A stretch of DNA of 64,000 nt, from contig BTRK01000006.1 of NCBI GenBank assembly GCA_036245805.1, forward strand, positions 13,176,365 through 13,240,364, in the 5' to 3' direction. Below, piece by piece: positions 43,793-54,798 of the stretch. The notes below the pieces were generated by a model. It did no database searches and was not told where the DNA came from. It saw nothing but the letters and a program-made list of their open reading frames with translations. This DNA comes from Pristionchus mayeri. Lineage: Eukaryota; Nematoda; Chromadorea; Rhabditida; Neodiplogasteridae. Made by a program: the position numbers and the translations under genes. Numbering within the stretch: position 1 is the first letter of the stretch; each line of letters starts with the position of its first letter.

Positions 43793-46062
43793 AAGTCTGA
43801 CGCATATACAATTATTTGTAAGAACGGGTCGTAAATACATCATAGTCGGATGTATTATTCCTTGCATACAATAAAATGCCATTACGAATATTTGAACAAT
43901 CAGAGCAATAAATTCTATTTTGCCTACCGAGTAACATCAACTCCGCATAGTCTTGGTCAACGGATGTCTTGTTTATCATCCAATATGATGTGGACACAGG
44001 ATAATTCCAATAATTATTTTGTGGGTTTAATTCCAACTTGTAGGTAATCAGTCATATATTCTACATTCGGAATACCAACTTGATCACATCCTGATTACAA
44101 AAGATTACTTGATTACAAAAGTTTTACGATAAATTGTTTTCAATATTTTCCTTGCAATTGGTAGGTATGGGGATTGACAGCTTCGTAAATTTCCTTTTTC
44201 GGGAATGTTGATGAAATGTCAGCATTTCTGGAACAGTTGAAGTGGCAGCATCTCCACTAAGGAGCGCCTGCACATGATTTGAAATGTACATTTAATAATT
44301 GTCAAAATTCCACATGTTTATGGCAGACCTTACCATTATGCAGTGGAGAAACAACAGTGCATCGTCCCTTTCCAGTTTGATCGCTTCCCAAGTATAGTTA
44401 TAGTTCTACGATTTGCCCTGTGAGGTGATTTATTGTCTACTTAATCCAGAATTGTGATAATACAAATGAAACCTTGAATCGAACAATCCGATCGATTGAC
44501 ACAAGCATGGCACGGTTCACGGTACTTCATGCACTTGCTATTTGCCGTATGTGAAGAATGACGTGTAATCATCTTGTTAGCATATGATTATATAATCAAA
44601 AACAATTGCTGAGAGTGCGTAGAACTCTGAAAATACTGCCAATCAATTAGATAGACTGATCACAAGTACGTATGCAACCAGTGAACGAGCGAAAACAATA
44701 GTGTTCAAAGCCTATCCTATCAGAAGATCTACAATGAATAGTTCAGGAAGAGTGATGAGGTTCGTACTGAAGATTGAGCGATAAATTATAATAAGAGAAA
44801 CATTGAGTAAATCGACTTCGGCAGCTATCGGCAGAGGGAGAAAGTAAAATAAACGAAACGGATGGAAAATATATCGCATGACTGAAGCATTTTGTCAGAG
44901 GGGTGAAAGGTCGAGAGGTTCGTGAACAAAAATGTCGAGAGGTTTATGGACTTTATCTCTGCGTATGTTTACGGTGCATAGTACATCCCGTCAATCATAT
45001 TAATCATATTAAAACGGACCACGAATGGCAACAACAACACAATGATGCCATTACTTTGTTGTGAGTATGGAATTGATGTAATTGATTGAATTCCAAAACC
45101 AATACAAGTTAATTCAAATTACACAAAATTTATTCAAGTATTTATCCGAAATGTTTATTCTATAATGTATGGGCATGCAAAAATAATATTTCACGCTGGC
45201 CGATCTCGACTGATGTCACTAAGAGATATACACGCCACACTAATTTAATCGTCAGAAAACTCTCTTAATCTGCGAACGAAGTGAACTGATCTCTAGACGA
45301 CAGAAACATCTCTGAAATTAATTTCGAATTGGCAAACTAGTCTAAAACCATCAGAGAAGCATCGAACATTCGGGACACATCACAGGTAACGAGTAAATGC
45401 CACAAAAGGATCGTGCCGTAGGTTTTCTCACGAGTGCGTCTCAAACTCAGCGCATTCAACAATCGTCGTGCATTTGTATGCTTATCTTGTGCAGAAAAAA
45501 TATGTGCGGATCAATTGCTCGGTGCGCAGATGTTGAGGGATCGGTGGTGAAATAGGGACATAGAGAGAGATTAGTTTAGGTAGAAAAAAGGAAGTGAGAA
45601 GCAGGCAACTGACCTGTTCTCTATTTGGTGGGTGAGAGACGTGGGCGATGTATAGATATGTTAGTACAATGCATCATTACGCATAGTGAGAACCTGTAAA
45701 CCAGAAAGCCCCACGTATAATGCTGTAAGCAGCAACGGATTTTGACTACGTTTCGAAATGAACTTGACTACTTTTCGAAATCAGCGACGAATTAGTTAAT
45801 ATGAAATAATTTCGAAACCGATCATTGTTCAACTCTCTTTTCGAAATTCGACGACTCCCTATTTCCCCCCCCTCTACCGACAACAGGCCACCCGTGTCTC
45901 TCTCGCCAATCTCTTGTTTATCATCCTTCCTCGTTCGAGTTCCTTCCATCTTCTCGTTTTCGCTTGCATCTTTTACACAGCTGCCCCTTCCTTATCTCTA
46001 CGGGCCTGGTTGTTTTTCTTACGTGATTGTGTCATTTTCAGGTGTTATTGCTAGCGCTATTT
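43793..46062. other. Spacer between copies H and I with a possible tail remnant
   Basis: On the minus strand about 44275-44160 reads STVPEMLTFHQHSRKRKFTK, which resembles the tails of copies H and I (IPSLTIFWKRQSFTALK). It may be an inverted tail fragment. From about 45840 to 45960 the plus strand is CT-rich (CCCTATTTCCCCCCCCTC, GTGTCTCTCTCGCC), upstream of copy I. Nothing else is supported. Confidence 0.35.
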
Positions 46063-47580
46063 ATGGGGATTCCGTCATCATATGCATATGCGTACATACA
46101 CGAGGCACCGACAAGTGAGACTTTAGTCATTGAATGTGCAGATTTTTTTTCATTTGTTTTGCATCTTTCATAAACGTCGTATACTATACTAATTCGCTTT
46201 AGGAACGAAGCGGTCCTCATTTTCGGGAGATTTTCTGGAAGTCACGACACAGAGATCATCGATCAAAACCACTGTGAAGTCTTCGTCCATAACAGCTGCG
46301 AAAGACACAATATCGGTCGGCTTTTTTAGGTAGGTTGTGAATTTCGCCTCATATCTTTACTAAACGCCTCATATCTTTACCTCATAGCCTTGCTTGTGAT
46401 CACGAATCGCATCAATATTCATTATTCGTGGCTGCTAGCACGAAAAAATATTTAATTATTTAGGGGCGGCGGTGCAGATCCGACTACTAGATCGACTCTA
46501 TCGACCATAACGAGCTCTCTAGTGTACTGCTCCCTTTTCTCTCGCGAAATCTTTCCCAAAGTCTTCAACAGAGTGTTGGACAATGACGATGTTGAGGTAA
46601 TTTGATTAGTACAACCAATTGTGCTGCGAAATGTTAAGCATCAGAATGTGCAGGCCAAATTTGTATTCTCGACTGAGGATCTCTCTACAATCGAGCTGAC
46701 CGTGAGGGATGCAACGAAACCGTTCATGTCAGTTTCGAAAACATTTGTGGCAATATAAGACATATTCAAAATCTCAGTGTGGGAAACGGAAGCATAGCGT
46801 ACTTCTGGGATATCAGTTATCTTCCCGAATCCGGATCAGCCGATTTGATACCATCGAACGAGAAGCGGGTCGTGTCATATTGCAACACTACCGCAATGGA
46901 AAGGTGATCCAATTTCATTTTTACCATTTTCAAATGATAAGTTGTGATGGATATTGGATACATTCAGATGCGCCGCTCCAATAAACCATTTTCTTCACTT
47001 ATCGTACATTTTCATGTCAACAAAACGGAAGCAGTTAGTACTTGTGAAGTGTTGAATGGTCAAGTGCGATTCCAGGTTAACACACTTTGCGTGGCTCTGT
47101 CCACAAAGGAAACTATGCTGTGCGTGGGAATGTTGTGAAGAGTACGTCAGTGACAGGATGTAAGCCAATTTTCAGGCATTTCTGGAACATATTTCTATAT
47201 TTTGTACTGGATATGCAAATATAAGGCTGATAAAATCTCTGTGCAGGTTCTGGATGCTCGTGCCTTGCGTTCCTGGGCGGATTTTTCGGACTCATAGCAT
47301 TGTTGATTGCCATGGGTACGTCGATCTAACACTTGTACTGCGATTATTTTTGTTTCACTTCCAATACTCTCATTCAGTGAAACAAAAAATACGAATGAGC
47401 AGTTCTGCATCTATACAGCTCCATTCATTTTATCAATCAACATTTGTAGATAATTATCGTCGCGGAGAGATGATACGCCCACATTCCTCAATTCCGTCCC
47501 TAACCATCTTCTGGAAACGACAATCGTTTACTGCACTAAAAGAAATACCGTCCGAAAAGTCATTAGAGACCCGTATCTAG
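46063..47580 (+). CDS. CX-module membrane protein (copy I)
   Basis: A hydrophobic leader reads VLLLALFMGIPSSYAYA directly after TTTTCAG at 46041. The first ATG in this frame is 46063, so the true initiator may be on an upstream exon or the mRNA may be trans-spliced there. Exons: to 46114, about 46204-46328 (SFSGDFLEVTTQRSS), about 46465-46597 (STITSSLVYCSLFSREIF), about 46653-46729 (TIELTVRDATKPFM), about 46779-46904 (GNGSIAYFWDISYLP to TTAMER), about 46968-47036 (CAAPINHFLHLSYIF) and about 47075-47155 (CPQRKLCCAWECC). A helix follows at about 47247-47314 (CLAFLGGFFGLIALLIAMG), then a 68-codon tail ending KSLETRI at 47580. GTV before CC is replaced by RKL. Confidence 0.7.
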
Positions 47581-47685
47581 GCTTCACTACGTCAGTATTA
47601 ACTCATCTCAGAGATCGGATCAAATTTATTCACAATCGTATGTTTCCAGCCTTGTGAACTTCACATAACACATAATATTGTTTTA

Positions 47686-49434
47686 TGAGAGACTATCTGA
47701 GCGGATTCACATACACCCGTACAGCAAAAAATAAAATTCCCTGAAAAATAGTCCCCAGGGTTAATTTTTCACGTAGAGAAAGAAAATCGACCTTAGAGAG
47801 CCGTATCTGTGACCCCTCATTCTCTGTATTGCGCCGAAATGGGCGGTCGGATTTTGAAAATTTGTTTGGAGCTTCCAAACTCCATAACGAGATAGCGATT
47901 CTGAAACATCTCGACGAGATAAGCATTTTTCCTGTTGGAAGTGAAGGGCTAGCTCATCTGTGAAAAAAGTTATGGTCGTTCGAATTTTAAAAATTGTTGC
48001 CCTGAAAAATTGTATTCCATAGCGGGCAAAATAAACAATTTCATTAGATTCCTCATGCAAAAGTACCAAAGTGTACCAAATTTGAAAGAAAAACTCATCA
48101 TGGCAATCAGTCAAATGGTCGACCGAAGACCTCGGACTTGAACGATTTCGAACGGAAAAATCGATTTTGGAGAAATATTTTTTAGATGGACTTCTTGTGA
48201 GCTGTGATGTGGAAATTCGGATTCTACGAGTGAAAACACGCCAGAAAATCTTTTTCTCGTAAAATTCTGAGATGGAAAAATTTTCCCAAAAATCCCAAAA
48301 TTCGGAGAATTTGAGATCGAAAAACTCGATGTCCCAGAATTTTACGAGAAAAAGATTTTCTGGCGTGTTTTCACTAGTAGAATCCGAATTTCCACATCAC
48401 AGTTTACAAGAAGTCCATCTAAAAAATATTTCTCTAAAAAATCTATTTTTCCGTTCGAAATCGTTCAAGTCCGAGGTCTTCGGTCGACCATTTGACTGAT
48501 TGCCATGATGCAAAGGGTTCAATAATTTCTTTAAAATGGATTTTACTGATTTAGAAGTTTATTCGTCGTTTACATTGTGCAATATGGGTGTGTTGAATCG
48601 AGTACGAATATTTTGGTAGTCGAGGAGGCGGTATTTGTGGCTGTGGAAGTCTAGTAATGGACCGAATCAGTTGTACTAGTCGAGGGTGGAATAGTAGTTG
48701 TGACGAAGACAGCATCAGAGATTTCATTCATTCCTTCTCAGCGCCCTTCACCGAGATTGGCATCACGAAAAAGTACAGATGCTTGGGGAGAACACATGAT
48801 AGTCTGTGCATATTGCTCGGCCATGGAATGATCTCCTAACGATTCATCCCCAACGTTTTAAGCCGAAAAGCTCGACATGTCCCCTGAAACCGGCGATATG
48901 TCCCCTCAAACCAACGATATGTCCCCCCCAAAACGACGATATGTCCCCCCAAAACGACGATATGTCCCCCCAAATCAGACAGGACCCCAATATGTCCTCC
49001 CAAACCAGACAGAGCCAGTTTTTCTTTCAAATTTGGTACACTTTGGTACTTTTGCATGAGGAATCTAATGAAATTGTTTATTTTGCCCGCTATGGAATAC
49101 AATTTTTCAGGGCAACAATTTTTAAAATTCGAACGACCATAACTTTTTTCACAGATGAGCTAGCCCTTCACTTCCAACAGGAAAAATGATTATCTCGTCG
49201 AGATGTTTCAGAATCGCTATCTGGTTACGGAGTTTGGAAGCTCCAAACAAATTTTCAAAATCCGACCGCCCATTTCGGCAATACAGAGAATGAGGGGTCA
49301 CAGATACGGCTTTCTAAGGTCGATTTTCTTTCTCTACGTGAAAAATTAACCCTGGGGATTATTTTTCAGGGAATTTTATTTTTTGCTGTACGGGTCATGA
49401 GTGAAATTGCTCGATTATCTCAGATAGTCTCTCT
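47686..49434. repeat. Large fold-back element interrupted by a 0.5-kb insert
   Basis: The ends pair (GAGAGACTATCTGAG at the left, its complement at 49421-49435), as do TACAGCAAAAAATAAAATTC, CCCCAGGGTTAATTTT and the inner arm to about 48112. The palindrome continues to a centre near 48300 and back to about 48508. The right arm is then broken by about 505 bp (48509-49013) and resumes at 49014 with the complement of 48080-48105. The duplicated ORFs in the arms are mirror images of each other. Confidence 0.8.
48880..49012. repeat. 21-bp minisatellite inside the fold-back insert
   Basis: About six tandem copies of GATATGTCCCCCCAAAACGAC with substitutions (ATGTCCCCTGAAACCGGC, ATGTCCCCTCAAACCAAC, and others). 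The 21-bp period gives repeated heptapeptides in every frame, so the resulting ORFs are not evidence of a gene. Confidence 0.85.
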
Positions 49435-49574
49435 TATATATAAAAACTTACAAATAAATTGTACAATGCAAAATAAATTGTACAATGAAAAGGTTTCATA
49501 CATTCCCTATTAAAAACCAGGCCAGGAAGGTAGGATGGAAGAGATTACAGCATTCCGAGAAACATCATAACAGC

Positions 49575-49705
49575 AACTCCCTCCTTCATCGCTCCTCTTC
49601 CTGTTCAATCGAACACAGCACTCATACGTCTCTTTCTCTATCCTCCCTCCAACTGATGTTTTTCTCTCTCTCGGTCTATCTCTGACCCTACGACCCTCAC
49701 CACTA
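49575..49705 (+). promoter_or_regulatory. CT-rich upstream block of CX copy J
   Basis: CTCCCTCCTTCATCGCTCC, TCTCTTTCTCTATCC and CTCTCTCTCGGTCTATCTC form a pyrimidine-rich tract 230-360 bp 5' of the copy J start, the same position as the (inverted) purine blocks of minus-strand copies. The precise GGTCACTCTCACTC string is not present. Confidence 0.35.
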
Positions 49706-49930
49706 TATCTGACCCTCTCCACTGGCCAGTTGTCCACTGCACCCGGCAGATGTCTAGTTGTTTTTGCGAAATTGTTCCGCATTTTTCATTTTAAAGCATT
49801 TAATTTAGGATATGTTGATACCCATCGTTATGAGTATTCTTCATGTCTCTAGTAGTCATACGATTGGTTACCAATCTGCAACGTCTTAGCCAACAAGTAA
49901 GATGAAATTTTAATGAGAAATGAATTTATC

Positions 49931-51369
49931 ATGCAACTACTTATCGGTACCATGATTTATTTACTTTATAAACTCTTTAAAGTGAAGAAAACGTCTTCGC
50001 TATCGGGAGATTTCGTTGAAACCTCAACTACGGGCGCGTTCTCGAAGATTACTGTAAAGTCATCTTCATTCGTGAATGAGAAGGACACAGTCCATTTCCT
50101 TTATTTCTGGTATCGTGTAACCTCCAATATCGAACTCTAAAAATGACTTTCTGATCCCGTTTTCATATACCAATGTATTAACGATCGATATTTAGCAAAT
50201 TAAATTAGACATGATGATCGGCACCATCTAGAACCTCAACCTACCCAAAATTTCGAAAAATGTGGTGCTCGAATCGTACAAAAACGGCAGCACGTTGAAT
50301 TTGCTTTCAGCGGTAGTTGTACCGGGTCGAGAGTGAGATCCAGTCGTCCAACAATCACCAGTTTCGACATTTACAACTCGATTTTCTCTGTCTTTTCAAG
50401 AATGTTCACTAATTCACATAGTAAAGGTGATTTTCATAGCATCAAAATTTTTAAAAAAATACTGGTTTCCAGGTTTCATTCACGCTTTCCTCGAATAATT
50501 TGACCACAGTTCAGTTGTTTCTAAAATTTACGGAGGAACCATTCACGTCTGTTTTTCAATTTCTCATTTTCCGAAAATATAGTCAATAGAGCGAAGGGGA
50601 TGTTTAGGATCAATAATGGAAGCATCGACTACTATTGGGGATCTCGTTATCTTCCACCCATTTCATCGGATTATCGATCCATGTACTCCAATGAGCTACG
50701 CTTGGTAAATTATGCCAACACCGAGAAAATGGACAGGTATAGATCAAATTGTGACGTTTTTATGAAATATATAGTTCATAGTGATATATTCAAATTCTAA
50801 CCTGTAATTCCAATAATTGTAGATGCACAGCTCCAATTAGTGATTATCCCCACTTCGCAGCTTTCACTTTTAATTCAACCGAATCGACGCATATAAGCTA
50901 CGACACTAGAGAGTTGGCATAGTGTATTCACTATAATATTAATATACTCGACTTCAGGCTAACCTATTTCGCATGGCTGTGCCCCAAAGGTACAGTTTGC
51001 TGCGGTTGGGAGTGTTGCGTTGAAAATGAGAGAAACGAAGGAAACGAAAGAGAAAAGTGAGGAGATTAAATTAGTTCTGATAAAAATATCGAATCATCAG
51101 GTTCTTCCAGCCACCAACTTACCAACATTCTCTTGCGAGCTACTTTCTGATCGCGTTTCTCGCGAACGCAGTTTTCTACTGTGATCTTTGCATCGCAGGT
51201 TGTTACCGTGCGTCACTGATTGATATGAATTTGGAATTTCAGAGCTTTTGTAAAGTGTTATTCTAAATACCAACGCAAGTCACTCCAGTCAATTCGAAAG
51301 TATCAGCCATTCAACATCCTAAGTGATGCGCCATCAACGACATCACTGGAAGAGAATATTCAGATGTAA
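49931..51369 (+). CDS. CX-module membrane protein (copy J)
   Basis: The ATG at 49931 gives a hydrophobic start (MQLLIGTMIYLLYKLFK) continuing to SSLSGDFVETSTTGAF. Exons then follow near 50311-50430 (PTITSFDIYNSIFSVFS), 50475-50551 (TTVQLFLKFTEEPFT), 50600-50737 (NGSIDYYWGSRYLPP to TEKMDR), 50823-50890 (CTAPISDYPHFAAFTF) and 50958-51057 (LTYFAWLCPKGTVCCGWECC). The membrane exon at about 51102-51199 starts FFQPPTYQHS and continues SYFLIAFLANAVFYC, so here a PPTY sits on the predicted lumenal side, unlike the cytoplasmic PPxY of copies D, E and G. The last exon from about 51243 ends SLEENIQM at 51369. The start is a weaker signal peptide than in other copies. Confidence 0.65.
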
Positions 51370-51839
51370 CTCAATAATGTGCACTTGTTAATGTAGGTTA
51401 CTTGTTTGCATGCATTTGATTTGAAAGAAATATGATACAATATTGTCTTAACTGAATGCACTTGTTAAACGCTTTCAATGATTCCAGAGTATTAAGGGGC
51501 TCAATTCCAGTAGCAGCCAATGAATACTACTATTATCGTGCCAACATTGTGGTTCTTCTATTACTCGTGTTGTTTCGATATCGATTCAAAAAAAATTCAA
51601 GAAAACCTATTTCAATAGGGCGTGTTATTTATCAAAAACTCTAAACTCCAGTGAAAGCCAGATAGGTATGCTAGAATACGCTGTTAGGCGCGTTCCCTGG
51701 TTAACTGGAGGAAAACAGTCAAAGTCACCGAATTCTGGTATTATGCAACCCTTCATTTCTGTATCCATTTTCGTTAAGTAATATTGACACTTTATCAGCG
51801 GCGGTTGCAAAGAATCGATTGCCCGATCTCGACTTCCTA

Positions 51840-53760
51840 CGATTTCTAGTCGCGATGTCTTCAATTCCATCTTTTCTCGCGACTCTGATGTTATCGCATG
51901 ATGTTCTCGCCCGGAAATTTCAATGATATCCCACAGGTAAAATCATACTTTCGAATAACAGCGCAAATACAAAGTATTCCAGGCAAAGCTCGGGCACAAG
52001 ATGATTCGAGTAAAAGTGAAAAATTCAGAGAAACCATTTGCGTATGCACCATTTTGTTGCATTAAATTTGGAAATTTCCTCCAGTATTGTTAATTTAGCA
52101 TTAATAATGGACGTATCGATTACTTTTGGGGAGTTCGAAGGCTCCCACGTATTTCATTGGGATATCAGAACGCTCTCCAATGAAAAACCAATGTAAAGGG
52201 AATGGACAGGTGACTACTCGAATGTGTAATCATTGAAATATTTGCCGATGTTATCACTCTGAAGATGCAAATCGACGATTGAAGAATTTCCTCATCTAAA
52301 TTATGCATTCACATTTCTAACGGAAGACCGGGAAAAGTAAGCAAATTTTCGGATAGTTTTAGAGGCTAATTGAAATATCAGGTTGATACATAATTTTCTT
52401 TACAAAATCAATATTAAGCTTTTCGAGCACAGCTTTCTTCGGTCCTGAGCAATCCTAGTATGGTTTCTTTTATGGTATTAGTGCATGTGTGCCCTTAATA
52501 ACGCATGCTGGATCGCGCTTCATCAATCAGCAATACCGATGAGACAACACTCCAAAGTCTGAGAATTTTTCGATCGATTGCTACTATTTGCGAAGCAATA
52601 ATAGCACGCTGCAACACCACTTTTGTAAAGTATTATGACTAGTTATGCTACTGTGGTGCGAGATTAGCCTTAAAACAATGTGACGAAAAAGCCACTTAAT
52701 CCGGATTTGTGGGGTGTTGTATTTTGATGATACACAGTGAGATTTTTCTGGATGAGTTTGTTTTCTCAATTGAAACATAATCAAAAGTACATATGATGTG
52801 GATGGTATCATAGAAAGTTGGTGAAGTTTCCTCTGTCCACTCGGGAGATTTCGCAATTTTGGTTTTGAACGTCAATTCGAACGTCGAAATCGCCATATTT
52901 CGCCCCACTATTTAACCGTGAAGGCCTGAAAATCCCTTTCCACGTGTTCAATGGAAGCAATTATCCTTTCTAAAAAAAAGTTTCTAAAAATTGTGGGAGC
53001 TGTATGTAATTCGTTTAAATGTTTCGATGATTTGTCGAAAACCCAAAAACATAGAATGTTTGCCAATTTTCAGTTATCATTCTTTTTCTGCGGAATGGAA
53101 TTTGTTCAATGGGGTAGAAAGCACTAATTGTTATGACCCAACACTGCCTCGAACAATACCCAAGTGGTGTTTTATACATGTGAAATATTCGCAAGAGAAA
53201 CGGCAAAATACCTCGTAAAGAAAATTATACATCAACCTAATATTACACTGCAGGTTGAGTCATTTCGCCTGGCTCTGCCCCCATGGCACCGTTTGTTGCG
53301 CGTATGAGTGTTGCATTGAACAGGAGAAATATAAGTTAGTTCAACACTATTATCATTGGTTTTCGAGAAAAGCAATTTATATTCCGTGATTAATGTCATA
53401 AATTACGTACATTACAATTCTGGTTGAAGCCATTAGACAATTCAATAATAATTCTCGATAGAGCTTTTGCTCTTTTCTCTATTCTCGATAACAACTCATG
53501 CCCTTTATCTTGGCTTCACCAAGAATTGCAAGCAGTTCACTTGTGAAAAATGCATTTACTCCATCTCATACTTCAGGATGTTCGTGGTTGCCGCCATTTC
53601 CATCGCATTCATTGCCCTCACACTTATTTTGATAGCTTCAGTGTGCTTCTACTGCCGAACCACAGGTTTGTTACCATTCATGGTTATTGACTATTCATGC
53701 ATATTTACAGGGATATGCAGCAAGAGTTCAAATGCTGGCTATCATCAATTAAACAGCTAA
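51840..53760 (+). pseudogene. CX-module gene with frame breaks (copy K)
   Basis: DVFNSIFSRDSDVIA (about 51855) runs into TGA. Then come exons near 51982-52040 (KMIRVKVKNSEKPFA), 52085-52209 (NGRIDYFWGVRRLP, with a frameshift after LGYQNAL and a TAA before KGMDR) and 52266-52336 (CKSTIEEFPHLNYAF). After a roughly 0.9-kb gap comes about 53254-53336 (LSHFAWLCPHGTVCCAYECC), then a membrane exon 53577-53666 (FVVAAISIAFIALTLILIA) and a short tail GYHQLNS with the stop at 53758. Signal peptide and first exons are missing. The CX and membrane exons are intact while the 5' half is broken, which suggests decay from the 5' side. Confidence 0.6.
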
Positions 53761-54798
53761 GCTAATATCATCCAATCATTAACTTCTCTAACAAACATCA
53801 CACCGTGACAGTGCAGACTGATGCAAAAAAGCATGTATTTTAAATAATGTTGTCGATGATACTAATTCCCACCTCTCTAAATGCACATTGTGCTCCGACT
53901 AAATGTGCATTACTTGCGATAAGTTCATAAAAATTGCGATAAAAAATCAGCCCATAGGTGTTCCTGATTGATATTCATTATTAAACAAATCAACACATTT
54001 CCTTATCAAGGTGGTCCTTCTTCGTGCACTTATCGTTCCCATTCTGTGTCTAAGTAAGCCTCTATTCACTCCCTCAATCTCTCTATCTTTCCTTCTCCTT
54101 CCCTCTCGTTCTCTCTCCACAAGTACCCAATCGCAAACAATTTCGATTGATACGGGCGCCTGGGCGCTTTTTTGCTTCGTGTCCAAGTAAGAATCAAACT
54201 TTTTGATAGTTCCGCAATTTTCTCCAGTGCATCTTTTTTTTCTCACCTTTGCAATATCGCCGTTGATCAATGCTCATTTGCTGACAAATATTATTTGATC
54301 ATTTCTGAATTCATCAATTGAAAGACACACCGTTAATCATGCATCGATGGAACGAGCCGGGTCATTCTTCTTCATTTTCTCCGGATGCTCAGAATCCCAC
54401 TTGGGATTGCCAACAATCAGGTGAGTTTCGATTCCCACTGTGTATTCTGTTGACTAAGCCCTCGTGATATGTGATCATTGGTCCTCAGATCTGTCAATAT
54501 GTACTTTAAGCTTGGCGTAGACCAATTCTAGGAGCGAATGAGGCAATTAAAGAAATCGTACTGCCCGAAATGGCTGCATCGACACCACTAAAATCTAAAA
54601 ATACGACGAGTTCCCGTATTAATAAAGAAGTACGTTCTCACTGGAGTAATGATCTGACTCTCTTCAGTTTGCGCGCTCTCTCGCCGGTCACAGAGACGAG
54701 AGAGCGTGCAAACTGAAGAGAGCCAGACCGCTGCTCTCTCACTGTCATTCAACAGTTAAAGCTAAAGCGATACGCACTAAAACGCGATCCGATTTCAG
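53761..54798. other. Upstream region of the nuclear receptor gene
   Basis: CT-rich at about 54055-54125 (CTCTCTATCTTTCCTTCTCC). A possible coding exon, 54339-54420 (MHRWNEPGHSSSFSPDA), ends in a GTGAGT donor but does not join in frame to the DNA-binding-domain exon as placed. A near-perfect hairpin at about 54651-54727 has arms CTCTCTTCAGTTTGCGCGC and GCGTGCAAACTGAAGAGAG. Confidence 0.4.

Noticed and set aside
48880..49012. Possible CRISPR-like array
   Set aside because: The repeats are directly adjacent with no unique spacers, and the genome is eukaryotic; it is a minisatellite.
48836..49189. ORFs with repeated peptides (GGHIVVLGGHIVV / DMSPPKRRYVPP) on both strands
   Set aside because: They arise from the 21-bp minisatellite, which has no stops in several frames; no start context, splice pattern or domain supports a protein.
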